A DNA stretch of 64,000 nucleotides, taken from Pantoea rwandensis. GTDB taxonomy: Bacteria > Pseudomonadota > Gammaproteobacteria > Enterobacterales > Enterobacteriaceae. Both the position numbers and the translations under genes were made by a program. The DNA is taken from positions 2,852,001-2,916,000 of the forward strand of contig NZ_CP009454.1 of the NCBI RefSeq assembly GCF_000759475.1, in the 5' to 3' direction. Every line of letters begins with the position of its first letter. Position 1 is the first letter of the stretch. Of this stretch, positions 53,616-63,197 are shown one piece after another. The notes under the pieces were generated by a model. It did no database searches, was not told the origin of the DNA, and worked only from the letters and a program-made list of their open reading frames with translations.

Positions 53616-56600
53616 GAGTCTTCCTCGCTGACAAAGGTTTCATCCGGCACGTCCGGTGTGTCACTGATAATGAAAATATCGGTCGGGAGCGTGAAGTTGC
53701 GCAGCTTCAGCAGCGCCAGCGGTCCCTCACCCGCTTCAGTGCGCAGAATGTAATTCAGCGGGCGACCGTCGGGAGCCTGCCAGGTGAGCTGCCAGCTGCT
53801 GCTGATGCCCGGATTGGCGCTGACCCGGGCTTTATCCAGCAGGCGAATCCAGCCCCAGCTGCCCGGCATGTCGCCGTACTGGCGGGTGCCGGCCTTCGTG
53901 CTTATCCAGCTCAGCGATGCGCCCGGCGCTTCGGTGTCGGCAGGCCAGGTAAAGCGCTTCCACACCGGCTGCTGATTCATGTACGTGAGCTTCTGACTGT
54001 CGATAATCAGGTCAGTCTGCATCACGTCTGCGGCCGTACCGGGACGCAGCTCAAAGTGCAGCCCGGCCTCTCCGCGGGTGAACACCACGTCGGAAATCCG
54101 GCTCAGCTGGTTCATCGCTTTCAGGAATGCGGGATTGAACGTCAGTCCCTGCGCGTTGATGCTGTCCGGTACCCAGCGGGTGCCTTCGCGGTGCAGTACG
54201 CCGCTCAGACGCGACTGCAGGAAGCGGGTGATGCGGCCGTTGTCCGCATTCAGATATTTCGCCAGCAGCGGCAGTGACACCTCGCTGCTGACGTTTTTAA
54301 ACGGATAACGTCCGCCAAACGCGCTGTTCCACTCGTTCACCACCGCCTGCTGCCACCGGGCGTTCAGGCTTTCCGCTGCCGGCCTCAGCACCTGCTGCCA
54401 GGCCTGCTCCATCGGACGCACAAACACCGTCTGACCAAAACCGCTCCACTCCTGCCCGAGTCCGGCGGCGACCAGGCTGCCATAGTCGCGGGTGTCAGTG
54501 AGGTCAACGGTTTTCCCCTGAAACACCGTCTGCGCCAGCGTCTGCGTCATGGCCTGCGGGTCTGCCGCGTTGGTGACCTGCTGCAGGCGCAGACGCACCT
54601 GCGTGACGCGCGTCAGGAAGGTGCGCAGGCTCATACTGCTGCTGCCCTGATTATCCATCAGCGCCAGCAGCGGGCCGAAGGTGTCATCAAGGGGGCCGCC
54701 CGGGCCGCTGTTCTGGTCGATGGCCGGGCGCTTTTCCCGACTCAGCAGGTTCTGCGCGGATTTCACCAGCGAGTCGGCAATGGCATCCCCACTCTGCCCG
54801 GTACGTCCCTGCACGCTGAGGGTGTTCATCAGCGCCACCAGCGGCGACTGGCGCACATCCGCCATCAGCGTGAGCTGGTCAATTGCGTCAGAAAGCGTCG
54901 GTGCCGGCTGCAGGCGCAGGCTGTTGAGGAAGTTAAGCCAGGCTGCGCTGTAGTCAGAGAAGTAACGGCTGGTGAGCCGCGCTTCCAGCGCTTCGGGTGA
55001 GGATGCATCACCGGCGGGCGGCGGTGCATCACTGAGTACCCAGTCCATCTCCTCACGCCGCTCCCGCGCCACTTTTTCAATGGCGGGTTTAACGCCATCT
55101 TCCCAGGCCTGACGGGTGAACATGCCGGGCACAACTTCATCGGTGGTAAACAGGCGACCCGCATCCGTATCGCCGGTCATATCGGCCAGGCGCATGTCCG
55201 CATACTGTCGGGCGACCTGCGACAGCACCCGCTGGTACTGGCGGGTTTCGCTGTTGGTTACCCCCATCTGACGCACCAGCAGAGTGCGCACCTGTCTGAC
55301 CAGCTCCGGGTCTGCTTTCAGCGCCCATTCGGGGTGAGAAATGAGATTCTCTGCATAGAAAGCCAGTAGCGGACTCCCGGTGCCCTGCCAGTACGCGTTG
55401 TCCAGACCCTGCCGCTGCGTCCAGTTCTGCATCAGCGTCTGGCTGAACCAGCCGGCATCCATACGTTCCGGGCGCGTCAGCATCAGATACAGCCTGAGCT
55501 GCGTGTAGGCCTGCTTTGACTGCGTTTCGCGCAGCGGGCTGTCGGGTGCGAGTGCCGCATAGGCTTTCAGTGCGCCAAAGAGCTGTAAGGCTGCGGCGTC
55601 GCGCAGCAGAGGCAGTGCTGCCTCACGGTAACGCGGCCAAAGGGCAGACAGCAGTTCTTCGTTCTGGCTCAGTCCGAGGCGGCTGTACCAGGGCATACCA
55701 TGTTCCTGGCGATACTGTAATTGTCCGATAGTGTTTTGAAACACGCCCAGTGCAGCAAGCCGCTGTTTTAAAGACTGACTGCTGTCTGAAGCGTTTTCAG
55801 CCACCGTAACGGCATCACTGATAACGCTGCGGTTGGCGGCGAAAGAGACCAGCATTCCGGCACCCCACAGAACCACCAGCGCACAGGCAGCAGCAGCGGA
55901 AATCCGGCTCCAGTGCAGACCATAGCGGAGCGGGCGAAGATGTACAGGCAGTTCGTTTGAAGACGCAGGCAGCGCATCCCAGCGGTTATCACGCCTCCAG
56001 TGGTGCGGTATCGTACCTGCCGTATCTTCCGACTGCGGGCTGAACACCATACCCGTCAGCGGCAGAGCCCCATGAACCTTCTGCAGCGGAAAAAGCAGCG
56101 CAGTTATTGATTCCGGCACACGCGCCAGCTGGTCCGCGAGGCTCAGCAAAAAGTGATGCTGCGGCGAGCCCGCCACCTGCTGGGTCCCCTGCGCGATGAG
56201 GTCCGCCGCCAGTGCCGCGAGCAATGCATCGTGTTTATTGGTTGTGGAAGTCTGGAACCCCACGGCCTGAGTTATACGGCCAGCCTGCCCCCCAGCGCGT
56301 GGATGCAATGACCAGACGAACAGTGGCAGTCGCCAGCCGAGCGTATTGCAGCGAGCCGATAAGGCATGTGCGGTGGCGTCCATCGCGGCACTGGAAGGTC
56401 GCGCAGCAGTGGGCAACCCGGCAATGTCGGTAAGCTGGTCAGTTGCAGAAGTCACCCATATTATCGCGTCTGCAGGACGGCGACGCAGGCGCTTCAAAGC
56501 AATCAGCCAGGTTTCGTCAGTTTGAGAGGCGGGATCGCCGCCCCACAACAACAGCGTGCCACTGTCCTCCTGCCAGAGTTGATTGGTCAGGCCAGGGGTC

Positions 56601-57028
56601 AGGCGTTCAACGTCTGGCACGCTGCCCGTGATGAGAAGGATGTGAACTTTGTAATTCCAAAGACGGCCGTGTTGTTGGCGGAGAGCATAACGGAGATGCT
56701 GGAGAATAATCCGGTGATTTTCAGTAGAAGTCGTTTTTTTCTTATCTAATTGCTTGTGGTGCCCAATTATCTTTTGAGGTAAATATTGCTCCTGCTCTTG
56801 GCCAATTGACTTTTTCTGAGAAAAATGAAGAGTAAAGACAGCTATTATTAAAGTTAATACACACACACACCAGATTAACCAAACATATTCAACATTTACC
56901 CCTAAAATATCCATACCACTTCTGAAAGTAGTGATCAGGAATGCACTTACGCATGCAAGCGCCACGACTAATATTGAATATCCTGTCACACTAAAACGCC
57001 GAATGACCGGCGAAGCTGTTGATGTCAT
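53612..57028 (-). CDS. tssM: TssM/IcmF-like type VI secretion membrane protein
   Basis: This 1138-residue protein has two N-terminal membrane segments (about residues 13-34 and 47-68), a cytosolic domain, a third membrane segment (about 375-396) and a large periplasmic part, the TssM plan. TssM with TssL and TssJ forms the envelope complex of the T6SS. The cytosolic domain should begin with a Walker A loop; here the place (HILLITGSVPDVERL, 129-143) has no GK[ST], so nucleotide binding is unlikely. ATG at 57028 is chosen because AGGAGG lies 8 nt upstream and it overlaps the preceding stop (ATGA). The first 130 codons are AT-rich, the rest GC-rich, as though assembled from two sources. A paralogous ImcF-type gene is also possible. 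Confidence 0.85.
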   Translation of the reverse strand: MTSTASPVIRRFSVTGYSILVVALACVSAFLITTFRSGMDILGVNVEYVWLIWCVCVLTLIIAVFTLHFSQKKSIGQEQEQYLPQKIIGHHKQLDKKKTTSTENHRIILQHLRYALRQQHGRLWNYKVHILLITGSVPDVERLTPGLTNQLWQEDSGTLLLWGGDPASQTDETWLIALKRLRRRPADAIIWVTSATDQLTDIAGLPTAARPSSAAMDATAHALSARCNTLGWRLPLFVWSLHPRAGGQAGRITQAVGFQTSTTNKHDALLAALAADLIAQGTQQVAGSPQHHFLLSLADQLARVPESITALLFPLQKVHGALPLTGMVFSPQSEDTAGTIPHHWRRDNRWDALPASSNELPVHLRPLRYGLHWSRISAAAACALVVLWGAGMLVSFAANRSVISDAVTVAENASDSSQSLKQRLAALGVFQNTIGQLQYRQEHGMPWYSRLGLSQNEELLSALWPRYREAALPLLRDAAALQLFGALKAYAALAPDSPLRETQSKQAYTQLRLYLMLTRPERMDAGWFSQTLMQNWTQRQGLDNAYWQGTGSPLLAFYAENLISHPEWALKADPELVRQVRTLLVRQMGVTNSETRQYQRVLSQVARQYADMRLADMTGDTDAGRLFTTDEVVPGMFTRQAWEDGVKPAIEKVARERREEMDWVLSDAPPPAGDASSPEALEARLTSRYFSDYSAAWLNFLNSLRLQPAPTLSDAIDQLTLMADVRQSPLVALMNTLSVQGRTGQSGDAIADSLVKSAQNLLSREKRPAIDQNSGPGGPLDDTFGPLLALMDNQGSSSMSLRTFLTRVTQVRLRLQQVTNAADPQAMTQTLAQTVFQGKTVDLTDTRDYGSLVAAGLGQEWSGFGQTVFVRPMEQAWQQVLRPAAESLNARWQQAVVNEWNSAFGGRYPFKNVSSEVSLPLLAKYLNADNGRITRFLQSRLSGVLHREGTRWVPDSINAQGLTFNPAFLKAMNQLSRISDVVFTRGEAGLHFELRPGTAADVMQTDLIIDSQKLTYMNQQPVWKRFTWPADTEAPGASLSWISTKAGTRQYGDMPGSWGWIRLLDKARVSANPGISSSWQLTWQAPDGRPLNYILRTEAGEGPLALLKLRNFTLPTDIFIISDTPDVPDETFVSEEDS

Positions 57029-58143
57029 AAAAACAACCTCCTTGTAATCAGACAAAATGAATAGGCTTTATCCTTGCCACCTAATATTAATAATTGAGTT
57101 TCTCCAGTTCTAATTGCAGCATCCACTAATAATGAAATCGAAACAGGAAAAGCTAGTGGTCCTGGAGGACCAAATGAATGATTAACAATTAAAAAAGGAT
57201 GGCGGGAAGGAAGAGCCCATTTTTTTTCTTCAGCATAGCGTACGATTGTAATCATATCAGCCTCCCCAATTCCCGAAAGCCAAACATGCTTCATTTCTGA
57301 AGCCACCAACCTGTTATACTCTGTAAGAACATCAAGTGATTTCGTCAGAGAGTCTGAATGCAAAAATCGTCCTACACCAGCCTTGACAAGCAATGAATCA
57401 CTCTCGTTCATCTCTGATGAACAGATGAGATTTGCGTTGATAAACTCACTATATTCACGTTCAATAGAGTTAGGCCAATCCTGTAAGGTAATAATCAACG
57501 ACATTCCTTTAATCGTACAGGATTCAGAACCTGAAAAGTATTGATCAATTTTAGATACAATATCAGGGATTATGTCCCATTGTTTAAATACAGCCTGAGA
57601 AATGGAAGATATATCATGTTTTTCTGTAATAAGCACAATGATGTCATGAAGGTCATTTCTATAACCCGGGCACTGTTCTTCCAGATTTTTATCTAAAAAA
57701 CTCAACTTAGAGCTTAAAGTCAAAAAATTATGGTGTAGACGTCTACATTTAACCGGATATGCTGGAATATAAGAAGGCTCTCCAATTAAAGCTTCACTTC
57801 CATTTTTCTCAGGACACAAGATTATATTGGCCACAATCGGTCTTTGCCACATAGCCCAGCGCTGCCAGTGTGATTTAGTAATTTGGGTCTGAACTTCCCA
57901 TAATATAGCTGCATTAGATGCTTGATCATACCGAAACCAAACAATCCCTACGAGACATAGCCATATCAAACCTGAAGGTAGCAAGCCATTGCTTATTACA
58001 TCTCTGTAACCATGAACTTTCAGCAGAAAAATAGAAGTCAATGCACCTAAGCAAATCAAAAGAATAAAAACAATCGTCAAGAATTTAATAGATGGTTTCT
58101 TTAAGCTTTTCTTATGTGGGATGTCTGGAATCGGCCAATTCAT
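57025..58143 (-). CDS. Unknown membrane protein coupled to the tssM-like gene
   Basis: I do not recognise this 372-residue protein. It has a basic N-terminus, two hydrophobic segments (about residues 20-41 and 52-70, loop between them short) and a long soluble C-terminal part of about 300 residues that would face the cytosol. It lies between a PAAR gene (2 bp away) and the tssM-like gene (4-bp overlap), so it is almost certainly made with them and may be an accessory of the type VI apparatus or an immunity-type protein. Codon use is AT-rich like the PAAR gene and unlike most of tssM. No catalytic motif is visible. Confidence 0.75.
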   Translation of the reverse strand: MNWPIPDIPHKKSLKKPSIKFLTIVFILLICLGALTSIFLLKVHGYRDVISNGLLPSGLIWLCLVGIVWFRYDQASNAAILWEVQTQITKSHWQRWAMWQRPIVANIILCPEKNGSEALIGEPSYIPAYPVKCRRLHHNFLTLSSKLSFLDKNLEEQCPGYRNDLHDIIVLITEKHDISSISQAVFKQWDIIPDIVSKIDQYFSGSESCTIKGMSLIITLQDWPNSIEREYSEFINANLICSSEMNESDSLLVKAGVGRFLHSDSLTKSLDVLTEYNRLVASEMKHVWLSGIGEADMITIVRYAEEKKWALPSRHPFLIVNHSFGPPGPLAFPVSISLLVDAAIRTGETQLLILGGKDKAYSFCLITRRLFL

Positions 58144-58145
58144 TT

Positions 58146-58400
58146 TTATTCAACCATCTCATTTCGGAAGCTGATAACTTTGCAACCACATTCACATATG
58201 CAGTCGTGTACAACCACCTGTACGCCATGATCGAACATTGTAGGATCCCCTTGTCTAATATGATTAAAACCATGCAGTGGGCATGAAACGCAATCTCCAA
58301 CTAATGCAACGGGCACACCCTCCACATAAATTGTTGATGAGGCCGATATAACCTTACCGCCGTGTGTTGTTGCATCGCCTAAGCAAGTCAGTGCTGGCAT
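58146..58400 (-). CDS. PAAR-domain protein, type VI secretion spike tip
   Basis: The 84-residue protein is a lone PAAR domain: ALTCLGDATTHGGKVISAS opens with the GD.T.HGG motif, and later VPVALVGDCVSCPLHG and CICECGCKVIS supply the zinc-binding His and Cys positions of the conical repeat fold. PAAR proteins sharpen the VgrG spike and often recruit effectors. With no C-terminal extension it carries no toxin of its own. AGGAAAA precedes the ATG. It heads the coupled unit with the membrane protein and the tssM-like gene. Confidence 0.9.
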   Translation of the reverse strand: MPALTCLGDATTHGGKVISASSTIYVEGVPVALVGDCVSCPLHGFNHIRQGDPTMFDHGVQVVVHDCICECGCKVISFRNEMVE

Positions 58401-58751
58401 ATACTTTTCCTTCTATTTTAAATGGTGAGATACATCATTAACGGAAATTAATAAATCATGAAACATCAAAATCAATAGTTTAAAATAATAAATGATAAAT
58501 AACCGCGAAACATATTTTATTGCGTAATAACGACCAAAGGTTGACTGGTTTAAACTTATAGATTCATTATATCGATAGTATACAAAACGTGATCGCATAA
58601 AAGTTGAACCACTGCATCCCTGTCAATCATAATCGCATACTCTATTAGATGAGCATACTCTCAACAAAAGGTGTAATGGCCCAAATAAAAATAAATATGA
58701 ACAATCTTTAATTGTATAATTCGAATCGGGCGCATCACCGCCCGACAGCCA
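58401..58751. other. AT-rich gap between the PAAR gene and yiaA
   Basis: This 351-bp stretch is very AT-rich and holds the promoter side of the PAAR-tssM unit and the downstream end of yiaA. I see no credible gene; the 61-codon minus frame at 58413-58598 is composed of AT-rich codons and lacks a ribosome site. A hairpin lies at 58726-58745. Confidence 0.6.
58726..58745 (-). terminator. Stem-loop after yiaA
   Basis: TCGGGCG and CGCCCGA form a 7-bp stem with a 6-nt loop 6 bp after the yiaA stop. On the minus strand TTCGAATT follows, so the T-run is weak. Confidence 0.55.
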
Positions 58752-59192
58752 TTATTCCATAGTATTCTCAGCGTTATTATTAACCGGTGCCCTTTGTTCT
58801 GTGAATTGGTTATCACGGGTATTCTTCTGCACGGCTACTGCACCAAATAACGCCATGAAGAATGACACACCGTAAAACCCTTTTTCGCTAGGCATCAGTG
58901 TTGCATTCACCAATCCGATGACCAGCAGCGCAACTGAAAGACCAAATGCCAACAGGCACACTCCGTGATAAAGGCGAGTTGTGGGAATATTTTCCTGGCG
59001 ATCGCGAACCGTTTTTTGCAATGAAACCGCAGCAAACAGCGCTAGAATCAGCACAGAAAAGTAGTAGCCTTTTTCATTTAGCTCCATCCCTGCCTGCCAC
59101 AAACCGGCCAAATAAACCACACTGCCGCCGATCATGGCAATCCAGGAAATTGCGACAAATGCGGGTGAAACAGGGATATTCTGCGTTTTCAT
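58752..59192 (-). CDS. yiaA: YiaA-like inner-membrane protein
   Basis: A 146-residue protein made of two repeats of the YiaAB two-helix domain: [29 protein letters not shown] in the first half and [20 protein letters not shown] in the second, each followed by a QK(T/N).RD motif. It has four membrane segments. The function is unknown; the E. coli gene is not associated with secretion. It stands alone between the immunity gene and the PAAR gene, so it is probably a passenger in this rearranged segment. Confidence 0.87.
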   Translation of the reverse strand: MKTQNIPVSPAFVAISWIAMIGGSVVYLAGLWQAGMELNEKGYYFSVLILALFAAVSLQKTVRDRQENIPTTRLYHGVCLLAFGLSVALLVIGLVNATLMPSEKGFYGVSFFMALFGAVAVQKNTRDNQFTEQRAPVNNNAENTME

Positions 59193-59310
59193 AGTATTTC
59201 CTTTAGGTTATTGAAAATAATTTAAAATGTTAAAAAGAGCTGCCGCCGGAATAAATACAGACCAATGCACCAGGGCATTGCGCACTGCGTATATTCTTCA
59301 AAAAGCCGTG

Positions 59311-60114
59311 GACTAAAAACTGTAAAAAATATTCGACTTGAATAGGCGATTGATATTGCATGGGAGAATGCCTGGCAATATGCAGGCGGCATTCAGTGCA
59401 TAAAAAAATATATGTCATACGGTTGCACTAATGATTAGGTAAAGCAGGCTATTTTGCTATCGCATTTGGGCGGATACGGATAGTGTCGGTAATCTGCTGC
59501 CAGATACTTACAGCTTCGGCCTCTGTAAGACGTCCCTCGCCCTCAAGCCCCTGCTGCAGGAACGTCAGAGATAACATTGGATGCTTGGGAGATGCCGTTT
59601 TTTCATTGAAATTAATGACAAATCGCAGGGCTTTTTCACCGTAGGTGTCACTAAGTAATCCTTTTGCCAGCCACTGTTCTGCATACAATCCATTGATGTT
59701 ACAGCGTCCACTGGCGATGGTATTGCCTTCGGCTCGCTTGATGTTGCGCTCCATCATGGCACTTCTCTCCAGCAGAGAATCATCAGATGCAATGTAGTTA
59801 TCGCTATCAAAATCAAAATCTAATGCGGGAAATTCTGGTGATTTGTAAAGGAAACCATAGCGCTCTTTTTGCTTGCTATCACCATCCTTAATAAACAATT
59901 CTGGCAGGCAAAAACCGGGGATGTTGGGTATGTCATTTTCTTTCCTGCCGGAAATGCGCTTTAGCAGCTTAGTCAGCTCAATCAGTTTTTGCGGAACGGT
60001 ATTACCGTAGATTTCGGGGGTCTGTTTTCGCTCTTCATCATAGCGTGACGATAATCCATTATCGGCTTCCATGGTTATTTCTACTGCAACACCATTGGTA
60101 TAAAGGTGCGCCTC
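59311..60114. repeat. Long direct repeat, copy A (3' part of the immunity gene and its flank)
   Basis: The 3' part of the Tli4-type gene and about 140 bp beyond its stop match 63198-64000. The last 45 codons are almost identical; the middle of the gene is diverged, and the flank is moderately conserved (for example GATTGCATG and CATTCAGTGCA blocks). The match on the other copy starts exactly where VgrG similarity ends. Confidence 0.9.
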
Positions 60115-60546
60115 AAGGATACGTGAAGCATCAGGAATCTGGGTGCTTTCATTTCGTTCAAATATAACGCCCTGTATGCCATCAGGTAAAGAATGGATAG
60201 CCTTCAAAAATGGCATATCCTGTGGGCGTAATGTTTTTGTGGCAGATAATTCAATTTCTCTCAAACGAATCTTCTGTTTAAAAGCCGGAGGATAGATGCG
60301 TTTATAATTCAGCGGTGATTTGTTAACATACGCAATAACCTGATCTGATGAAGTGGCGAATGTATCGGGTAGGTCTATGAGATAACGTCCAAGACATCGG
60401 GTGGTCATTCCCTGTAAAAAGTGCGTCACGTTATTGTGCTCCTCAGTGGTCAGACTTACTCTCGGCGGCATCCATCTGTAGCCATACCAGCCGGCAAAAC
60501 TGGTGGCCAGCAGCACCAGCGTTATGATTAGTTTTTTTATGCTCAT
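59449..60546 (-). CDS. Tli4-type T6SS immunity protein
   Basis: The 365-residue protein starts with an export signal or anchor (SIKKLIITLVLLATSFAGWYGY) and continues as a soluble periplasmic protein with CLGRYLIDLPDTF near residue 51-63, the FERNE block, and a conserved C-terminus. It resembles the Tli4 immunity family that protects the periplasm from Tle4 phospholipase effectors. The ATG overlaps the stop of the upstream lipase gene (ATGA), the expected coupling of effector and immunity. A diverged second copy lies at 63334 and beyond. Immunity specificity is inferred from this linkage. Confidence 0.85.
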   Translation of the reverse strand: MSIKKLIITLVLLATSFAGWYGYRWMPPRVSLTTEEHNNVTHFLQGMTTRCLGRYLIDLPDTFATSSDQVIAYVNKSPLNYKRIYPPAFKQKIRLREIELSATKTLRPQDMPFLKAIHSLPDGIQGVIFERNESTQIPDASRILEAHLYTNGVAVEITMEADNGLSSRYDEERKQTPEIYGNTVPQKLIELTKLLKRISGRKENDIPNIPGFCLPELFIKDGDSKQKERYGFLYKSPEFPALDFDFDSDNYIASDDSLLERSAMMERNIKRAEGNTIASGRCNINGLYAEQWLAKGLLSDTYGEKALRFVINFNEKTASPKHPMLSLTFLQQGLEGEGRLTEAEAVSIWQQITDTIRIRPNAIAK

Positions 60547-62144
60547 TCATACCTCTGCGCGGTCTGCTCTATCTGCTGAACGATTTTCACCAGCGCCCTC
60601 AAGGTAAACTTCTGCGCCTGTCTGTTCTGGAAGGCTGGCTCATGTGAAACGGAAACCTGAAAACGCGCCTGCAAATGATGTTCAGCAATACGCCCAGATC
60701 GTACCGGAACCGTCCCGTCCCCAGCCTCTTCTGCTGGCAAAAGCTGATAAGTCTGATGAATGCCCTTTGCCCAGCCGCTACCTAAGAGGGGGGAAGAAAC
60801 GGTTCGTTTCTCATACATCTCCGTTTTATCAAGCGCGCGAGCTGCAAGCCCGTCACGCTGACGGTTGCGATTCAGCCACGCTTCTGCACGAGGAGTATTT
60901 GCGCGCCAGCAGACGTCGCCGTAGGCCCGGTACGTCATATCTGCACTGTAGAATGCCCAACTATTTGGATGATACTTTCCGCAGAGATCCTCGATAAAAG
61001 GCTTAACTTCTCGTTGAATTGTTTTTGAGAATGATTGCCAGTCTTTATCCCTGTCTGCCGGGTCAGTGCTTTTGCCAGGGTTTATAAACTGATCCTCACA
61101 TAGCCCCCACCATCTATCCCGCTGCAGATATATTTCGCTGTAAGGGTCGGCTACCGGTAACGCATGGGTGGTTTTGTCATCCCTAATCTTCAGCCAGCGC
61201 TGCCCGTAAGCTTTTCCCGGCAACAGTTGAAGAGGGCCGGGAGACTGAGATAGCACGGCGGTCATGGCTTCCGCACTTGGGCCAAGTACCTGTGCACCAA
61301 ACCAATCAACTACGTTGCCTGATCCGTTTTCCGTCCCGGCTTTCATTCTGCGGTAAGTTGCTGCGGCTCCGAGTGCCGGCATTACACCGTGTACCACTCC
61401 CAGAACCTTGGCTGCCCCCCCAAGATTCTGCGTATAATGCCGGGCAACGAGGCCCCCCATGGAATGCGTAATCAGAATCACCTTCTCGCACATCCGGCCC
61501 TTCTGCTGATAAAACTGAATTTGCTTGTCAATGAATTTACCCAATGCAATTGCTGAATCACCGTTTGACTGCAGCCAGTTATACCCCATGGCAAATACCG
61601 GAAAAAGGTAACGGTAAGTCAAATCCACCTCACCTTTACTCAGTGAGACATCCCCTGTTTCTGTTTTCAGCATAGATTTCAGTAGAATTACGCGCTCATT
61701 AGAGAGGGTGTTATCAAAGTCGTTAAGAGTGTTCTGCAACCAGTCAAGAAAAGTGGCATAGCTGGTGTATCCCACAGTTCCCCAGCCTCGCTGCCGGCGA
61801 GTTTTGAGTAAATGGGATTCTGATTTTTCGGTAATATTTCCGCCATCATCAACTATTGTTTCATTAGGGTCTAATTTCTTTTTTCGGACTGCCGCATTTT
61901 CTTTAAACCAGTCGCCTAAAATTTGGAGATTACTATCAAGCCTCCAGATTTTTTTACCTTTTTTATCTTTTAAATTGCTGCCCATTACACCCGGAATAAA
62001 AATGACTGGAATAACCCGGTCTGGATACACGACACATTGCTGAACAATGTTTTTTTCTTTAGGCGTGCTAAACAACTGATAACAAGCATTACCATCTTCA
62101 TCAAATGTCGGCTCAATTTTTGGTGTCGTTTTTTCCTCAGACAT
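60543..62144 (-). CDS. Tle4-type T6SS lipase effector
   Basis: A 533-residue alpha/beta-hydrolase without signal peptide, as expected for a T6SS cargo. It has an LCAT/PGAP1-type opening VIPVIFIPGVMGSNL (residues 44-58), a nucleophile elbow ITHSMGG with Ser228 (Thr at the position where GxSxG has Gly), a GDGTVP block (Asp476) and SHEPAF (His501), a plausible Ser-Asp-His triad. It lies 2 bp after a VgrG C-terminal piece and overlaps its immunity gene, the standard vgrG-effector-immunity order. It should cleave phospholipids of rival cells in the periplasm. Substrate specificity is not visible. Confidence 0.86.
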   Translation of the reverse strand: MSEEKTTPKIEPTFDEDGNACYQLFSTPKEKNIVQQCVVYPDRVIPVIFIPGVMGSNLKDKKGKKIWRLDSNLQILGDWFKENAAVRKKKLDPNETIVDDGGNITEKSESHLLKTRRQRGWGTVGYTSYATFLDWLQNTLNDFDNTLSNERVILLKSMLKTETGDVSLSKGEVDLTYRYLFPVFAMGYNWLQSNGDSAIALGKFIDKQIQFYQQKGRMCEKVILITHSMGGLVARHYTQNLGGAAKVLGVVHGVMPALGAAATYRRMKAGTENGSGNVVDWFGAQVLGPSAEAMTAVLSQSPGPLQLLPGKAYGQRWLKIRDDKTTHALPVADPYSEIYLQRDRWWGLCEDQFINPGKSTDPADRDKDWQSFSKTIQREVKPFIEDLCGKYHPNSWAFYSADMTYRAYGDVCWRANTPRAEAWLNRNRQRDGLAARALDKTEMYEKRTVSSPLLGSGWAKGIHQTYQLLPAEEAGDGTVPVRSGRIAEHHLQARFQVSVSHEPAFQNRQAQKFTLRALVKIVQQIEQTAQRYE

Positions 62145-62146
62145 GA

Positions 62147-63190
62147 CTAACGCTCCTTGTTCAAGTTTAAATTGATGCTGGCAATGTCAGGAAAGCTTTG
62201 AGGGGCTATTTTCCCTGCAGCATCTGAATTAGCTGATGTCTTCCCGAGATCACTACTCACATTCCCCTGATGACTTTTTACCGCTTCTTTGGTTCCTGCC
62301 CGGATGAGTTGCGTGTTGAGTTCATAATTACCCTGTTGCCAGGTATTAAACATTTCGCTTGCGCTTTGACCACCGAATTTTTGCCATACCGCTGCGCGCT
62401 GAATAATTTTATCCGGGGCACCGCTCTCTACTTCACCGTTTCCTATTCTCAGATAAGCACCACCGCTACCTACCAGCAAAATATCCTGTTTGGCACGAAT
62501 GAAAACTTTACCTTCGCTACTACTGATACGTACATCCTGGAAGGCATCCAGCAACATCTCATCACTCTGAGACTGAATTTCGACTTTCCCCTTCGCTGCT
62601 AGTAACTTCAGTCCCAGCTTCTGTGCAAACAGGCTGATTCTTTCGCCCGCTGCCACCGTGAAAGCTTTCATTACGCTGAAGTCAGTGTTTTTACAGCTGG
62701 TTGCAATGAGGTTTTCACCTGCTGACAGTTGCAGGCTTTTAGTCGTGGCTTGCGCGATGCCGCCTGGCGCTGAGAGCAGTAGTGCAGACTGCTTCAGCTC
62801 TGTGATGGCATCACTCAAAAGCGACTTCTGGGTTTGTAAATCCGCCAATTCGGCTTTTGCCATCTCTGCTGCACTTCGCAAGGACTCAGTTAACTGCTGC
62901 GCCTTTTGAAGTTCGCTAAGAGCATCCTGCATCGACAACATCTTCCCATGTGCCTGGGGCTGAATATCCGCACTGATAAACACGCCTTTGCCACCACGGA
63001 TGGCGATATGATTATCAGTCCGCAGCTCTGCTCCTTCGCCACGAATCTCACGCCGCGCATCAACATTGTGACCTAAATTAAGCTGCGTCTTACCCCCATA
63101 CTCCGTGCTGAGCTTGATGTACTCCTCACCCCGCTTGTCCTCCATGCGCAGCTTGTTCAGCCCTGCCGTGCGGATAACATTGTGGGTACT
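62147..63190 (-). pseudogene. vgrG: Detached C-terminal part of VgrG
   Basis: The frame reads THNVIRTAGLNKLRMEDKRG, then KLSTEYGGKTQLNLGHNVDARRE and continues through a DUF2345-type, beta-helix-like region and a Gln/Ala-rich coiled segment to an effector-binding tail. This is the conserved end of a VgrG spike; the gp27/gp5 core is missing. An in-frame TAA lies 4 codons before the similarity starts, and the preceding DNA is a repeat of the sequence downstream of the immunity gene. The only ATG (63145) has no ribosome site. It is therefore an orphan fragment, useful as a donor C-terminus for recombination with a complete vgrG. Confidence 0.85.
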
Positions 63191-63197
63191 AGCCTTT

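Noticed and set aside
56861..56874. Short CA dinucleotide run inside the tssM-like gene
   Set aside because: Only about six units and within coding sequence; no sign of phase-variation design.
58413..58598. A 61-codon minus-strand frame in the AT-rich gap before the PAAR gene
   Set aside because: Composition is that of random AT-rich DNA, and there is no ribosome site or recognisable motif.
59230..59418. A 62-codon minus-strand frame downstream of the immunity gene
   Set aside because: It runs through the duplicated flank, but the matching flank at 63198-63333 does not keep the frame.
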